DNA of 64,000 nucleotides from Patescibacteria group bacterium (GCA_031082005.1 JAVHLR010000001.1:191251-255250); one strand, 5' to 3'; shown: positions 46,429 through 55,821, counted from the stretch's first letter. Numbers and translations are program-made. Notes: a model not told the origin generated them from the letters alone.

Positions 46429-48165
46429 TCAGATTTTTTTCACCATATACGTATCCTGTTCCTCGTATCCCAGCATCTCATAATACGCCCGCACGCCGAT
46501 ACCGCTGATGACGGCCATTTTTTCATATCCTTCTTGTGCCGCGATCTTCTCGGCTTCTTCCATTAGCCTGCGCCCATAACCCTTATGTTGCGCCGCATCG
46601 CTACGTGTCTGCTTTAGATCGAGTGCTGTGCCGTAAGTATGCAGTTCGCGCACGATCGCCGCGTCGCGCAGGACGGGGAAAGAATTATAGATAGAAGTCA
46701 TCTCGAGCAAAGTCGAGGGATCTTCCGATTGGAAGGTCTCTCCACGCGCTCTGCTTGGTCGAGATGACAATTGAGGTAATCTCAATCTCAAGAACGCGAA
46801 AACCGCCTTCCGTGCTTCATCTTCTATCGTTAAAAATAACTCTCTCCCTCCGGCACTCTCATATTCTTCGATGAAGAACTTCGTCGCCACGTTCGTATCG
46901 ATTTTCGTATGCCCGACTTCGCGGCAGCGCAGGCATCTGCACGATAATCCGCGGCGTTCCATCTCTTGCGTCAGATATTCGCGCAGATTCGTCACTTTGT
47001 TGCCGAAAGAGATGTCTTTTGACGGGAAGTCGCGGATTAAGCGCGAAATACGGCAATAACGCGGTACGCGCGATTTCATCTCGACCAGCAAGTCTATCAA
47101 TTCGCGACCATCCAGTGGTGTGAATTCTCCTCGATCCGCCCACTCCTTAAGCTCTGAATTCGGCAAGACTACGCACGGATAGATTTTGATCATGTCAGGA
47201 CGAAAGCGTGCGTCCCCGAAGAGCGTCTCGAAATCCTCCAGGTCTTTTTTTGGCGTCATGCCAGGCTGTCCGGGGAGGAAATGATAATCTACTTTGAACC
47301 CTGCCGTCTTGAGTAATACTGTCGCACGTTCAACATCAGCGACGGTGTGTCCGCGTTTGGTGAGTTGGAGAATCTCATCGCGCAAAGTCTGCACGCCAAG
47401 CTCCACGCGCGTACATCCGATCTCGCGCAGGCGTTTTATCTCTTCCGCATTCACCCAATCCGGTCGCGTCTCAATCGTCAGTCCGATGATGCGATAAGCG
47501 GCTGACTCATTTTTCTTGAGCGCTTCGGCAAGCCCTTCTCCCTCTGGTGAAGGGGGAGTCAGAGGGGGTGAGCTCGGCTCTGTCGGATCTGCCTCATCGG
47601 ATCCCTCCTGCGTAAGGAGAGGAAGCTCGTTCGCCGCGTCAAAGCAGCGTTTGATGAACCATCTGCGGTAATTCCAGGGGTAGTTGGACCATGTACCGCC
47701 TTTGATGATGAGTTCGATTTTCTTTGCCTCGTGCCCGTTGCGTTCCAAGGCTTTTACACGTTGCGCGACTTGTTGATATGGATCGAATTTCAGGCTCAAG
47801 GCGCGCGCCGCTGCCGGTTCGCTCGAGATATAGCTCTTTGGCATCCTGACTTCAGTCGGGCAGTATACGCAACGGCCAGGACAGGCCCAGGGTTTAGTCA
47901 GGACGGTAATCGGTGCGACCCCGGAATCCGTGCGCACGTCTTTTACCCGCAACGCTTTTTCGAGTTCAGGGCTGACTTGAAGTAGATTTTTTTCCGTAGC
48001 CGAGCGATATTCTAGCCACAACTCCTGCGCGTTCGGGAATCGATAGATCGTCCCCGCCATGACCTCGCGCATACAGGCAAAGACACCATCACGAGTGACG
48101 TTTTCCATGTTAGAAGCTTTTTCCAGGATGCTTCGTGTCAATTCTGATGGGGGATTTGGCTGCAT
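46429..48165 (-). CDS. Elp3-family radical SAM/GNAT tRNA wobble-uridine modification enzyme
   Basis: VLTKPWACPGRCVYCPTEVRMPKSY (Fe-S cluster), IGLTIETRPDW, RVELGVQTLRDEIL, C-terminal GNAT AAQHKGYGRRLMEEAEKIA. Confidence 0.93.
   Translation of the reverse strand: MQPNPPSELTRSILEKASNMENVTRDGVFACMREVMAGTIYRFPNAQELWLEYRSATEKNLLQVSPELEKALRVKDVRTDSGVAPITVLTKPWACPGRCVYCPTEVRMPKSYISSEPAAARALSLKFDPYQQVAQRVKALERNGHEAKKIELIIKGGTWSNYPWNYRRWFIKRCFDAANELPLLTQEGSDEADPTEPSSPPLTPPSPEGEGLAEALKKNESAAYRIIGLTIETRPDWVNAEEIKRLREIGCTRVELGVQTLRDEILQLTKRGHTVADVERATVLLKTAGFKVDYHFLPGQPGMTPKKDLEDFETLFGDARFRPDMIKIYPCVVLPNSELKEWADRGEFTPLDGRELIDLLVEMKSRVPRYCRISRLIRDFPSKDISFGNKVTNLREYLTQEMERRGLSCRCLRCREVGHTKIDTNVATKFFIEEYESAGGRELFLTIEDEARKAVFAFLRLRLPQLSSRPSRARGETFQSEDPSTLLEMTSIYNSFPVLRDAAIVRELHTYGTALDLKQTRSDAAQHKGYGRRLMEEAEKIAAQEGYEKMAVISGIGVRAYYEMLGYEEQDTYMVKKI
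46697..46768. repeat. 72-bp palindromic repeat inside the Elp3-like coding sequence
   Basis: GTCATCTCGAGCAAAGTCGAGGGATCTTCC...GGAAGGTCTCTCCACGCGCTCTGCTTGGTCGAGATGAC. Confidence 0.8.
47532..47571. repeat. Second repeat-like insertion inside the Elp3-like coding sequence
   Basis: GCCCTTCTCCCTCTGGTGAAGGGGGAGTCAGAGGGGGTGA, encoding low-complexity PPLTPPSPEGEG. Confidence 0.6.
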
Positions 48166-48192
48166 TAAGTATTTGTCGATCGCTCCTCTTTC

Positions 48193-48219
48193 GTCATTCC
48201 AGCGCAGGCTGGAATCCAG
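48193..48219. repeat. Palindromic intergenic repeat, GTCATTCCAGCGCAGGCTGGAATCCAG
   Basis: Near-identical to 5898-5924. Confidence 0.8.
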
Positions 48220-48289
48220 AAGATCTCAATCCCCATTTTTACGAGGATGACGGACTTGGAGGTTTAATCAGTGTCGATTGAGTGAGCTA

Positions 48290-49075
48290 ATGGCTTATGT
48301 TAAGCTGACGACCAGCATGACGCAAAACGCCGAAACAATCAAGCGTAGCGTAGACGATTTCTACGAAACGCAAGGCACCTCATTTTCCTCCACGCGCCAC
48401 GCGCCGTGGGGGGTCATGAAGTTGGTGCAAGAATCGCTCAAGTCTGGCGATGTTTTGGTTGATTTTGGTGCCGGAAACGGTCGATTGGGTTTAGGGATTC
48501 CGGATAGCGTCAGATACAACGCCGTCGAACCATCCTCGTCTCTTCGTGCCGAAGCGGCTAAGATCCTCGCGGAACGTAAGAACGTCGAAATAATTGATGG
48601 TGGATTCGTTGTAGGGGAGCAGCATGCTACGTCCATACAGGAATCATCCGCCGACGCTATTGCATGTCTCGCTGTCCTCCACCATATTCCGACTGACGCC
48701 GCGCGACGCGCTGCAATCGCCAAACTCGCGCGTATCCTCAAGCCGGGCGGAACCTTGATTTTGACCGTGTGGAATCTGCGCTGCAAGAAGTTTTTCCGCA
48801 ACAAGACGCTCGCCGAGCGCATTCGTATCTGGCTCGCTGCGCATCTGCGCTTGTCGATGGTGTCCGGTGGAGGCAAGGGAGATGTGATGGTTTCGTGGAA
48901 GGCTAATGGTGCTTCTACGGTGCGCTACGTTCACGCTTTCACTTTGGACGAATTGAAAAAACTTTTTGATCCAATGATATGGGAGATAGAAGTCATTTCT
49001 GCTTGGGGAAACGAAACCCCGACATCTCTCGAAGAAGGGAGGAATTTGGTCGTCAAAGCTCTGAAGAAACAGTGA
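48290..49075 (+). CDS. Class I SAM methyltransferase, Trm9/ALKBH8-like
   Basis: FSSTRHAPWGVM, LVDFGAGNGRLG, AVLHHIPTDAARRAAIAKLARILKPGGTLILTVWNLR. Exact start uncertain (48278/48290/48317). Confidence 0.82.
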   Translation: MAYVKLTTSMTQNAETIKRSVDDFYETQGTSFSSTRHAPWGVMKLVQESLKSGDVLVDFGAGNGRLGLGIPDSVRYNAVEPSSSLRAEAAKILAERKNVEIIDGGFVVGEQHATSIQESSADAIACLAVLHHIPTDAARRAAIAKLARILKPGGTLILTVWNLRCKKFFRNKTLAERIRIWLAAHLRLSMVSGGGKGDVMVSWKANGASTVRYVHAFTLDELKKLFDPMIWEIEVISAWGNETPTSLEEGRNLVVKALKKQ

Positions 49076-49120
49076 AGCAGACCGAGTGGGTCTGCTTTTT
49101 TTGTCGGGCTAAGCCTGTTT

Positions 49121-49645
49121 TCAGTATTTCAGGAGCTCGAGGGCTCCAAGACACTTATAGATGTCGGCTGAAAGGGCTTTTCCGCTACGCTCTGCTGCTG
49201 CGATTTCGGCGCGTGTCATCCAGACGACTTTGATGCCGTCCTCCGTGGTGTCCAACTTCTGACCCACAAAACGGAGTTCGCCTCGCGTCCGGAAGATGTG
49301 GCTTTTGACGGCACTGATTCCTGCGAAAGCGTATGGTGCACACAGGAAATCGACGTCATCGGCTTCGTAACCTGTTTCTTCGCGGAATTCTCGAAGCGCA
49401 GCATCGTGCGGGATTTCCTCTTTTTCCAACCATCCTCCAGGGAAGTCGAGCATGTGGACTTGAGCTGGGTGGCGCCACTCTTCGATGAGCAGAAGTTTGT
49501 CGCCATCCTCCGCAACCACTAGGCAAAAAGGTTCGCGCTCGAGTACGAAGTAGGGGATATCTCGACCTTCGATCATGTCACGCCTGATACGGTACCAGTC
49601 GTTCGAATGTACGAGCGTACTCTCCAAGGTTCTTGTTTTTCCCAT
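49121..49645 (-). CDS. NUDIX hydrolase
   Basis: Nudix box GGWLEKEEIPHDAALREFREETGYEA. Confidence 0.93.
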   Translation of the reverse strand: MGKTRTLESTLVHSNDWYRIRRDMIEGRDIPYFVLEREPFCLVVAEDGDKLLLIEEWRHPAQVHMLDFPGGWLEKEEIPHDAALREFREETGYEADDVDFLCAPYAFAGISAVKSHIFRTRGELRFVGQKLDTTEDGIKVVWMTRAEIAAAERSGKALSADIYKCLGALELLKY

Positions 49646-49713
49646 GCCGACACCCTAACAACACCCGAATAAAAAAGCAAAAACGGGCTTCTGCCCGTTT
49701 TTTGCGCAAATCA

Positions 49714-50772
49714 TCACCTGAAATTCTTTTTGTTTCTCGCGTACTCGTACGCCGTGTCTGTCGTAATCAGGTTTTCCTCGACCAAGCCCGCCAATTCCTG
49801 ATCCAGGTCCTGCATCTTATCGGCCGACGAAGAGAAGATTATGTTCTGCAGTTGCTCTGTCTTGCCTTCGCGGATGGTGTTGCTGACGGCATGCGTATTA
49901 AGCATGATTTCCCTGGCGGCCAATAGCTTGCCGTCTACACTGGGCAAAAGGAGCTGTGAGATCACCCCACGCAAGACGAGCGAAAGCTGCAGACGGATCT
50001 GCTGCTGTTGGATCGCCGGGAATGCGTTGATGACACGTTCGATGGTCGATGCCGCGCCGTTGGTGTGCAGAGTCGCGAAGACCAGGTGACCCGTCTCGGC
50101 TAAGGTCAGGGCTGTCACGATGGTCTCCGGATCACGCATCTCTCCGATCAGGACCACATCCGGATCCTGACGGAATACATGCTTGAGCCCTTCAGCGAAA
50201 CTCTGGAAATCGATCCCTAATTCACGTTGTGAGATGAGCGATTGTTTCGCCTCATATGCGAACTCGATCGGATCTTCCAATGTCACGATATGGTCTGGCC
50301 TTGTTTGGTTGATGTGCTCGATCATCGAAGCGAGAAGCGTCGATTTTCCCGCGCCTGTCGGCCCGGTCACCAGGACTATGCCCTGGGAAAGCTCCACGAA
50401 GTCCAGCACGGCTTCCGGAACTTCAAGATCTTCAAGCGTAGGTATATGTGCGGGTATCAGACGGGCGGCCAGTGCGGGTCCGCCGCTTTTCCAGAAGATG
50501 TCCACGCGGAAACGCTCTTTGCTGGGGAGTTCGAATGACAAGTCGATATCGTTTTTTGCCTGGTATTGCTTCCATAGGGTCTCCGGCAAGATCTTTTCGA
50601 TTTCCTCTAACAACGTGTTCGCCGACAGCGCCTCGCCTTCGTCGCGATGCAGATTGCCGTAGACGCGATAGATGGGCGGAAGCCCGACCGCGAGGTGCGT
50701 ATCGGATGCATTGATGGCGACGGCTTTCTCGAAAAAACTGACGAGCTTGGTCGGATGTTTCGTGGTAGGCAT
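49714..50772 (-). CDS. pilT: PilT-type twitching motility ATPase
   Basis: VLVTGPTGAGKSTLLASMI (Walker A), IVTLEDPIEFAYEAKQSLISQRELG, VVLIGEMRDPETI, GHLVFATLHTN. Confidence 0.94.
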   Translation of the reverse strand: MPTTKHPTKLVSFFEKAVAINASDTHLAVGLPPIYRVYGNLHRDEGEALSANTLLEEIEKILPETLWKQYQAKNDIDLSFELPSKERFRVDIFWKSGGPALAARLIPAHIPTLEDLEVPEAVLDFVELSQGIVLVTGPTGAGKSTLLASMIEHINQTRPDHIVTLEDPIEFAYEAKQSLISQRELGIDFQSFAEGLKHVFRQDPDVVLIGEMRDPETIVTALTLAETGHLVFATLHTNGAASTIERVINAFPAIQQQQIRLQLSLVLRGVISQLLLPSVDGKLLAAREIMLNTHAVSNTIREGKTEQLQNIIFSSSADKMQDLDQELAGLVEENLITTDTAYEYARNKKNFR

Positions 50773-50853
50773 ATTTCCCGTACAGGATAGCATAAAAAAA
50801 AATCTCCGGCGCTTGATCTTGCGATGCTTGCGTCGGAGGATTATTTTTCCGGT

Positions 50854-51198
50854 TTATTGCGTCGATGTTTCCGGACTCGGGGTCGGCGTCTCGGCTGGAG
50901 CGACACCTCTGGTTTCGTGTATATGCTTCAGTGCTTCCTTAAGTCCTTTTCCGGCTTTGAATTTCGCCACGGTGACCGGAAGGATCTCCAAAGGCTTGGA
51001 AGTGTCTTGCGGATTGACTCCCATGCGCCCTTTGCGTGTCTTCGCCGTGAAAGCGCCGAATCCGGCGATCGTGACTTCGCCGCCCGCTTTGAGCGTATTG
51101 GTTATGACCTCGACTAACGCTTCGACGACATCCTCTGCCTGCTTTTTGGTTATGCCGACCTTGTCAGCCAAGTGTGAGATTAGCTCTGCCTTGTTCAT
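50854..51198 (-). CDS. HU-family DNA-binding protein
   Basis: MNKAELISHLADKVGITKKQAEDVVEALVEVI, VTIAGFGAFTAKTRKGRMGVNPQ. Confidence 0.95.
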   Translation of the reverse strand: MNKAELISHLADKVGITKKQAEDVVEALVEVITNTLKAGGEVTIAGFGAFTAKTRKGRMGVNPQDTSKPLEILPVTVAKFKAGKGLKEALKHIHETRGVAPAETPTPSPETSTQ

Positions 51199-51246
51199 AT
51201 TATTAAAAAGGTTAGGGCCTTACCTCCATAGGATAGCATTTATCGC

Positions 51247-52047
51247 CTATTTATCAAGAATTTCTCGGAGTTGCTGTAGGCTGATGGCTTGTTTCTTGTC
51301 AAGGTCGGCCGTCAGGAGCGCTGCATTTACCTCAATTGAACCCTTGATCTGCGGGTCGAATGCACGGCTTCCAGGCTCTAAAAATCGCTTTATTGCGGGA
51401 TTTTTCTCGAATCCGACGACTGAATCATGCCCCCCTGTCCGTCCCACGTCTGTCAGGTAGGCCGTCCCTTGACCAAGGATTTTGGCGTCAGCTGTCGGGA
51501 TGTGGGTATGGGTGCCGATGACGGCCAGAGCCCGCCCATCGACATAATGCCCGAAAGCCTCTTTTTCGCTCGTCGCCTCGGCATGCAAATCGACAAAAAT
51601 CGGTAAATCTGGATTTTCCTTTGCCACCTTATCGAAATATGTGAACGGCAATTCACCTTCTTCCTTCATCAGCAGGTTGCCGTTCAGGTTAAGCAGGACG
51701 AAAGATTTCTTCCCCTTGGTCAGTATCGTATAGCCCATACCTGGTTGCCCTGGTTTGATGTTAGCTGGTCTGACCAACCTGCCCGCCCACTGCGGATCGC
51801 CGAAGCACGCGACACCAAGTTCATTTTCCCACACATGATTGCCCGAAGTGTAGGCATCGAAACCCAGTGCATCCAGTTCGCGCAACGTTTTTGGCGTGAT
51901 GCCGCGACCATGCGACAGATTCTCGACATTGCCGATGATGAAGTCAGGGGAATATTTTTCTATCCACTTCGGCAAGACCGCCGTCAGGCCTTTGCGCCCG
52001 ATGGCGCCCACGATATCGCCGAAAAAAAGTATCTTTACTTTGTTCAT
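51247..52047 (-). CDS. YmdB-family metallophosphoesterase
   Basis: ILFFGDIVGAIGRKGL, NVENLSHGRGITPKTLRELDALGFDAYTSGNHVW, DLHAEATSEKEAFG, GTHTHIPTADAKIL. Confidence 0.93.
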   Translation of the reverse strand: MNKVKILFFGDIVGAIGRKGLTAVLPKWIEKYSPDFIIGNVENLSHGRGITPKTLRELDALGFDAYTSGNHVWENELGVACFGDPQWAGRLVRPANIKPGQPGMGYTILTKGKKSFVLLNLNGNLLMKEEGELPFTYFDKVAKENPDLPIFVDLHAEATSEKEAFGHYVDGRALAVIGTHTHIPTADAKILGQGTAYLTDVGRTGGHDSVVGFEKNPAIKRFLEPGSRAFDPQIKGSIEVNAALLTADLDKKQAISLQQLREILDK

Positions 52048-52143
52048 CCTGCCATTATGGCGGTTGGGAATAAAAAAGCAAATTCAAAGGGCGGACATCC
52101 CTGTCCGCCCTTGTCTTATCCTTTTGTCTTTTTGTCGTCGGAT

Positions 52144-53679
52144 TTATCTCGCGTACTCGATCACGCGTGTCTCGCGGATCAAGGTCACGCGAATCTCTCC
52201 AGGATATTTCAGCTCTGCTTCGATTTTGTTGGCGATATTGCGTGCCAGCTGCGCAGCCGAGAAGTCGTCCATGGCTTTCGGATTCACGAAGATGCGTATT
52301 TCGCGGCCGGCCTGGATGGCGTAGACCTTGTCTATCCCCTGGAAACTCGATGCGACTGCTTCGAGCTCCTCCAGACGCTTCACATACATCTCGAACGAAT
52401 CTTTGCGCGCGCCCGGCCTGGCTCCGGAGATGGCGTCAGCTGCTTTCACGATGACTGCCTCCAAAGTCTTCGGTTTATCTTCATGATGTCCGATGGACTG
52501 GTAACAGATCTCCTCCGGCATGCCGAACTTCTTCATGATCTGGTAGCCAAGTTCCGGATGTCCACCCTGCAAGTCGTGATCCACGGCTTTGCCGATGTCG
52601 TGGAACAGGCCGCCCTTCTTGCACACTGTGATGTTCGCTTTCAGCTCTTCACCGATCAACGCCGAGAGGTTGGCGACCTCCATGGAGTGCTGTAGCGCAT
52701 TCTGACCGTAAGACGTGCGGTATTTGAGGCGACCTAAGATCTGCACCAGCTTGGGATCGATGCCGGCCATGGAGATACCGAGTTGGTACAGGGCATCTTC
52801 GCCGGCTTTCTTGATATCGAGCGCAAGCTCGCGTTTGGCTTCGTCCACGGCTTCCTCGATGCGTCCCGGATGGATGCGTCCGTCGGAAATCAGTTTATCC
52901 AACGAGCGTTTGGCGACTTGGCGTCGGATAGGGGAGAACCCGGAGATCGTGATCATGCCTGGTGTGTCGTCGACCACGAGTTCGCAGCCCGTCAGGTTCT
53001 CGATGGCCTTGATGTTACGTCCTTCTTTGCCGATGATACGTCCCTTCATTTCGTCACTCGGCAACTCAAGGTTCGTCGTCGTCGTTTCTGCCACGACCGT
53101 CGAGGCCAGCCTTTGTATGGCCACTCCGATGATGTTCTTGGCTTTGCGTTCGATCTCTTCCGTCTCTTGTTCATCCAATTTGCGGATGCGCGACATGAGT
53201 GTGTCCTGGTTCTGCTCCTCAACGAGTTTCAGGATGCGTTCTAAAGCCTCTTCCTTGGTCAAAGCCGCAACCTGCTCGAGTTTACGGGTTTCTTCCAGCT
53301 TCAGCTCTTCGATGGTTTTTTGCTCCTCGACGATTTTGTTCTTCAACTCGTCGATCGTTTTCCTTTCATCGTCCAACGCCAAAAGTTTGCTCGCGAATTC
53401 TGATTCGCGACGATTGAGCTCTGCTTTCTGCGCTTTGAGCTCTTCGGCTCCTTTCTTTTCGTCGAGACGGGCCTCTTCAAGGATTTTTATGGCCTTGTCT
53501 TTGGCTTTGACCAGGATTTCTTGTTCCTTGGTCTGGGCTTGGCTGACTAGACGGCTAGCTTCGGCTTCTGCGTCGGCTACCCGTTGTTTGATCTTGCGCG
53601 CTTTTTCGGACGCCAGATAATTGGCTGCCAGGAAGCCGATCAAAGCTCCGATGGCCAGTCCGAACAATGCGTAAAACAT
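52144..53679 (-). CDS. rny: Ribonuclease Y
   Basis: N-terminal TM and coiled coil, KH motif GRIIGKEGRNIKAIENLTG, HD motif LFHDIGKAVDH. Confidence 0.96.
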   Translation of the reverse strand: MFYALFGLAIGALIGFLAANYLASEKARKIKQRVADAEAEASRLVSQAQTKEQEILVKAKDKAIKILEEARLDEKKGAEELKAQKAELNRRESEFASKLLALDDERKTIDELKNKIVEEQKTIEELKLEETRKLEQVAALTKEEALERILKLVEEQNQDTLMSRIRKLDEQETEEIERKAKNIIGVAIQRLASTVVAETTTTNLELPSDEMKGRIIGKEGRNIKAIENLTGCELVVDDTPGMITISGFSPIRRQVAKRSLDKLISDGRIHPGRIEEAVDEAKRELALDIKKAGEDALYQLGISMAGIDPKLVQILGRLKYRTSYGQNALQHSMEVANLSALIGEELKANITVCKKGGLFHDIGKAVDHDLQGGHPELGYQIMKKFGMPEEICYQSIGHHEDKPKTLEAVIVKAADAISGARPGARKDSFEMYVKRLEELEAVASSFQGIDKVYAIQAGREIRIFVNPKAMDDFSAAQLARNIANKIEAELKYPGEIRVTLIRETRVIEYAR

Positions 53680-53939
53680 ATCAATGGCTTAACGCATGGA
53701 TACGGCAGAATTGATCCAAATTTGGATGGGATCCAACTTTTATCTAATTTTAGGGCTTAAACAACCGGAAAGATGATTTTGCGAATCAAGGTAAATTGGA
53801 TGAAGTCGATCCGACCCGAATACGACACTGCCGGAATCCTTTGCGGGTTAATACTAATGGTCGGTGACTCAAGGCTATCAAAAAAAAACGACGCCGTCCA
53901 GCGTGCTCGTCCTGCTGCAGAATCGTGAAAAAAAGAAGA

Positions 53940-53970
53940 CCCCGGGGCCTTAATCAGGAGGCCTCGGGGC
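53940..53970 (-). terminator. Terminator hairpin after the 53988-54530 gene
   Basis: CCCCGAGGCC...GGCCCCGGGG on the minus strand. Confidence 0.65.
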
Positions 53971-53987
53971 TATGAAGCGGGGGAGCG

Positions 53988-54530
53988 TCAGCGTTTGCCT
54001 GTTCGACACCATCCGGCGGATTGGCAAGCTTTCACGATCGGCTGGATGGTTTCGTCAGAGCCGCCTTCGCGCGAGTTTACGGTCAGCGTCAGTTCAATGC
54101 GCTTCAGCGTCGAAAGCCGGCAGATCGCGCCGTTCCATTCGGGATTCTTCGCATCCCGGAAGAATTCAAGGTTCGGATAATATCCGCGTCCGACGAGCGC
54201 CACGAAGAGCCCTTTCATACGCGCCATGTAGCCCGCAGGGCGGCTGCCGTATTGGCCGGGATACTCGATATCCACGAACTCCGGAGATCCGCCCTTGGTC
54301 AGCCAACCTAGGTAGTCCATGGGGATTTCGGCTGGCGCCATATCCCACCGCGTGAACTTCGGATCGAGGTCGCCGAGTGTGCAGCGCAGGTTCGGGATCG
54401 TCTTGTTGCCAGCCAAGAGATGCAGGTCGCCTTGGACATACGTCCAGTTGTCAGGGATAGCCGAGATGACCGGGCCTACGTCACGCAAGGACAGCGGCGG
54501 GAGCAAAAGGAACTCGATCGTCTTGAACAT
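53988..54530 (-). CDS. Hypothetical orphan protein
   Basis: AAAGGGGG SD before ATG 54530. Confidence 0.7.
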   Translation of the reverse strand: MFKTIEFLLLPPLSLRDVGPVISAIPDNWTYVQGDLHLLAGNKTIPNLRCTLGDLDPKFTRWDMAPAEIPMDYLGWLTKGGSPEFVDIEYPGQYGSRPAGYMARMKGLFVALVGRGYYPNLEFFRDAKNPEWNGAICRLSTLKRIELTLTVNSREGGSDETIQPIVKACQSAGWCRTGKR

Positions 54531-54630
54531 GCATTCCCCCTTTCGGAAGTGCCGCGACACATTAGTGGCATATCGATTTTTTGTAAAGCAAAAGCGGACA
54601 TAGTCCGCTTAGCTGGAGTCATGAGATTGA

Positions 54631-55026
54631 TTATTCGAGTTCGCCGATCTGCAGAGTTTCCAGGAAGCCGAGTGCTTTTTCGCCATGTTTTTTCACGGCA
54701 CTGAACATTTCGGTCGCATCTTTGCCGCAACCCTTGAGGATGGCCGGTCCTCCCGGATGGTTTTCTACGGTTTTCGTCACGTCATAGACCTTGCCATCGA
54801 CGACAAACCAACAATCTTCGGCCGTCGTATGTTTGGCTACATCATCTAGAGTGAATGTCGCCAGCTGTGCGCCCGTCTCATCACCCGAAGTCGTCGGTGT
54901 CGTCTGTTGTTCTGCTGCTGGCTGCTGTTGGGGTTGGGTTACAGCGGTCTGGCTGGTCGTTTGTGCCGCATTGCATCCAGCTCCGAACAAGGCGACGGTC
55001 AACGCGATGTAAGCTAGTTTCTTCAT
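54631..55026 (-). CDS. Secreted, possibly lipid-anchored, cytochrome b5-like heme/steroid-binding domain protein
   Basis: Signal peptide ending GAGCN; FTLDDVAKHTTAEDCWFVVDGKVYDVTKTVENHPGGPAIL...KKHGEKAL. Confidence 0.85.
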   Translation of the reverse strand: MKKLAYIALTVALFGAGCNAAQTTSQTAVTQPQQQPAAEQQTTPTTSGDETGAQLATFTLDDVAKHTTAEDCWFVVDGKVYDVTKTVENHPGGPAILKGCGKDATEMFSAVKKHGEKALGFLETLQIGELE

Positions 55027-55089
55027 ACGGATTATTTTTTGTATTCATGATTAAGGACATCAATAGTATAAATACGTTTTTTCTTGATG

Positions 55090-55755
55090 TCATCTTTCAG
55101 GTGACAGACTGTCAAGAATTTTCGCATCTTTGATGTCGAACCCTCCGATTCGCGTACGTCTTAATTCCGTGAGATATGCACCACAACCTAATGCCTCTCC
55201 GATATCGCGCGCCAAGGCGCGGATATAAGTGCCGCTGGAACACGAAACCTCAAAAGACAGTCGTGGCCAATCGTATTTGAGGATCTTAAGCTCGCTGATT
55301 TCTATTTGCTTCTTCGGTATCTCCACGCCCTCAAGTTGACCGCGACGCGCCAGCTCATAAAGCTTTTTACCTTTGATTTTTTTTGCGCTGAACGCCGACG
55401 CGGTCTGTTCGTATCCGCCGCGGAATTTGTTGAGCGCTCTTTCAAGCTCTTCGGTTCGTGGTACGTCATACGAGGCACGTTCAGTGATCTCTCCTTCCGG
55501 ATCCTCGGTCGTGCTAGTCGCTCCTAACCGTGCAGTCGCGATGTACGTCTTGTCCAAGCCGACCAGAGCGGTCAGTTCCTTCGTGCCCGGACCGATGCCC
55601 ATGATCAGCAAACCCGTCGCGAACGGATCCAGTGTCCCGGCGTGTCCGACTTTACGTGTCTTGAAGGCCCTTCTTACGCGATCGACGACATCGTGCGAGG
55701 TCATGCCCGCGGGTTTGTCGATGAGAAGCAGGTTAGGGGAGAGTGAGTCCATCAT
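55090..55755 (-). CDS. truB: tRNA pseudouridine(55) synthase TruB
   Basis: LLIDKPAGMTSHDVV, KVGHAGTLDPFATGLL, CSSGTYIRALARDIG. Confidence 0.96.
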   Translation of the reverse strand: MMDSLSPNLLLIDKPAGMTSHDVVDRVRRAFKTRKVGHAGTLDPFATGLLIMGIGPGTKELTALVGLDKTYIATARLGATSTTEDPEGEITERASYDVPRTEELERALNKFRGGYEQTASAFSAKKIKGKKLYELARRGQLEGVEIPKKQIEISELKILKYDWPRLSFEVSCSSGTYIRALARDIGEALGCGAYLTELRRTRIGGFDIKDAKILDSLSPER

Positions 55756-55776
55756 AAAGCCATCCTACCGCATCTC

Positions 55777-55809
55777 GTCATTCCAGCGAAGCCTAGAATT
55801 CGGCACCCA
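55777..55809. repeat. Degenerate GTCATTCCAGCG... intergenic repeat
   Basis: GTCATTCCAGCGAAGCCTAGAATTCGGCACCCAG. Confidence 0.6.
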
Positions 55810-55821
55810 GAAAAAAGCGAA

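Noticed and set aside
51247-53679. ymdB-rny adjacency as a new operon
   Set aside because: This neighbourhood is common in bacteria.
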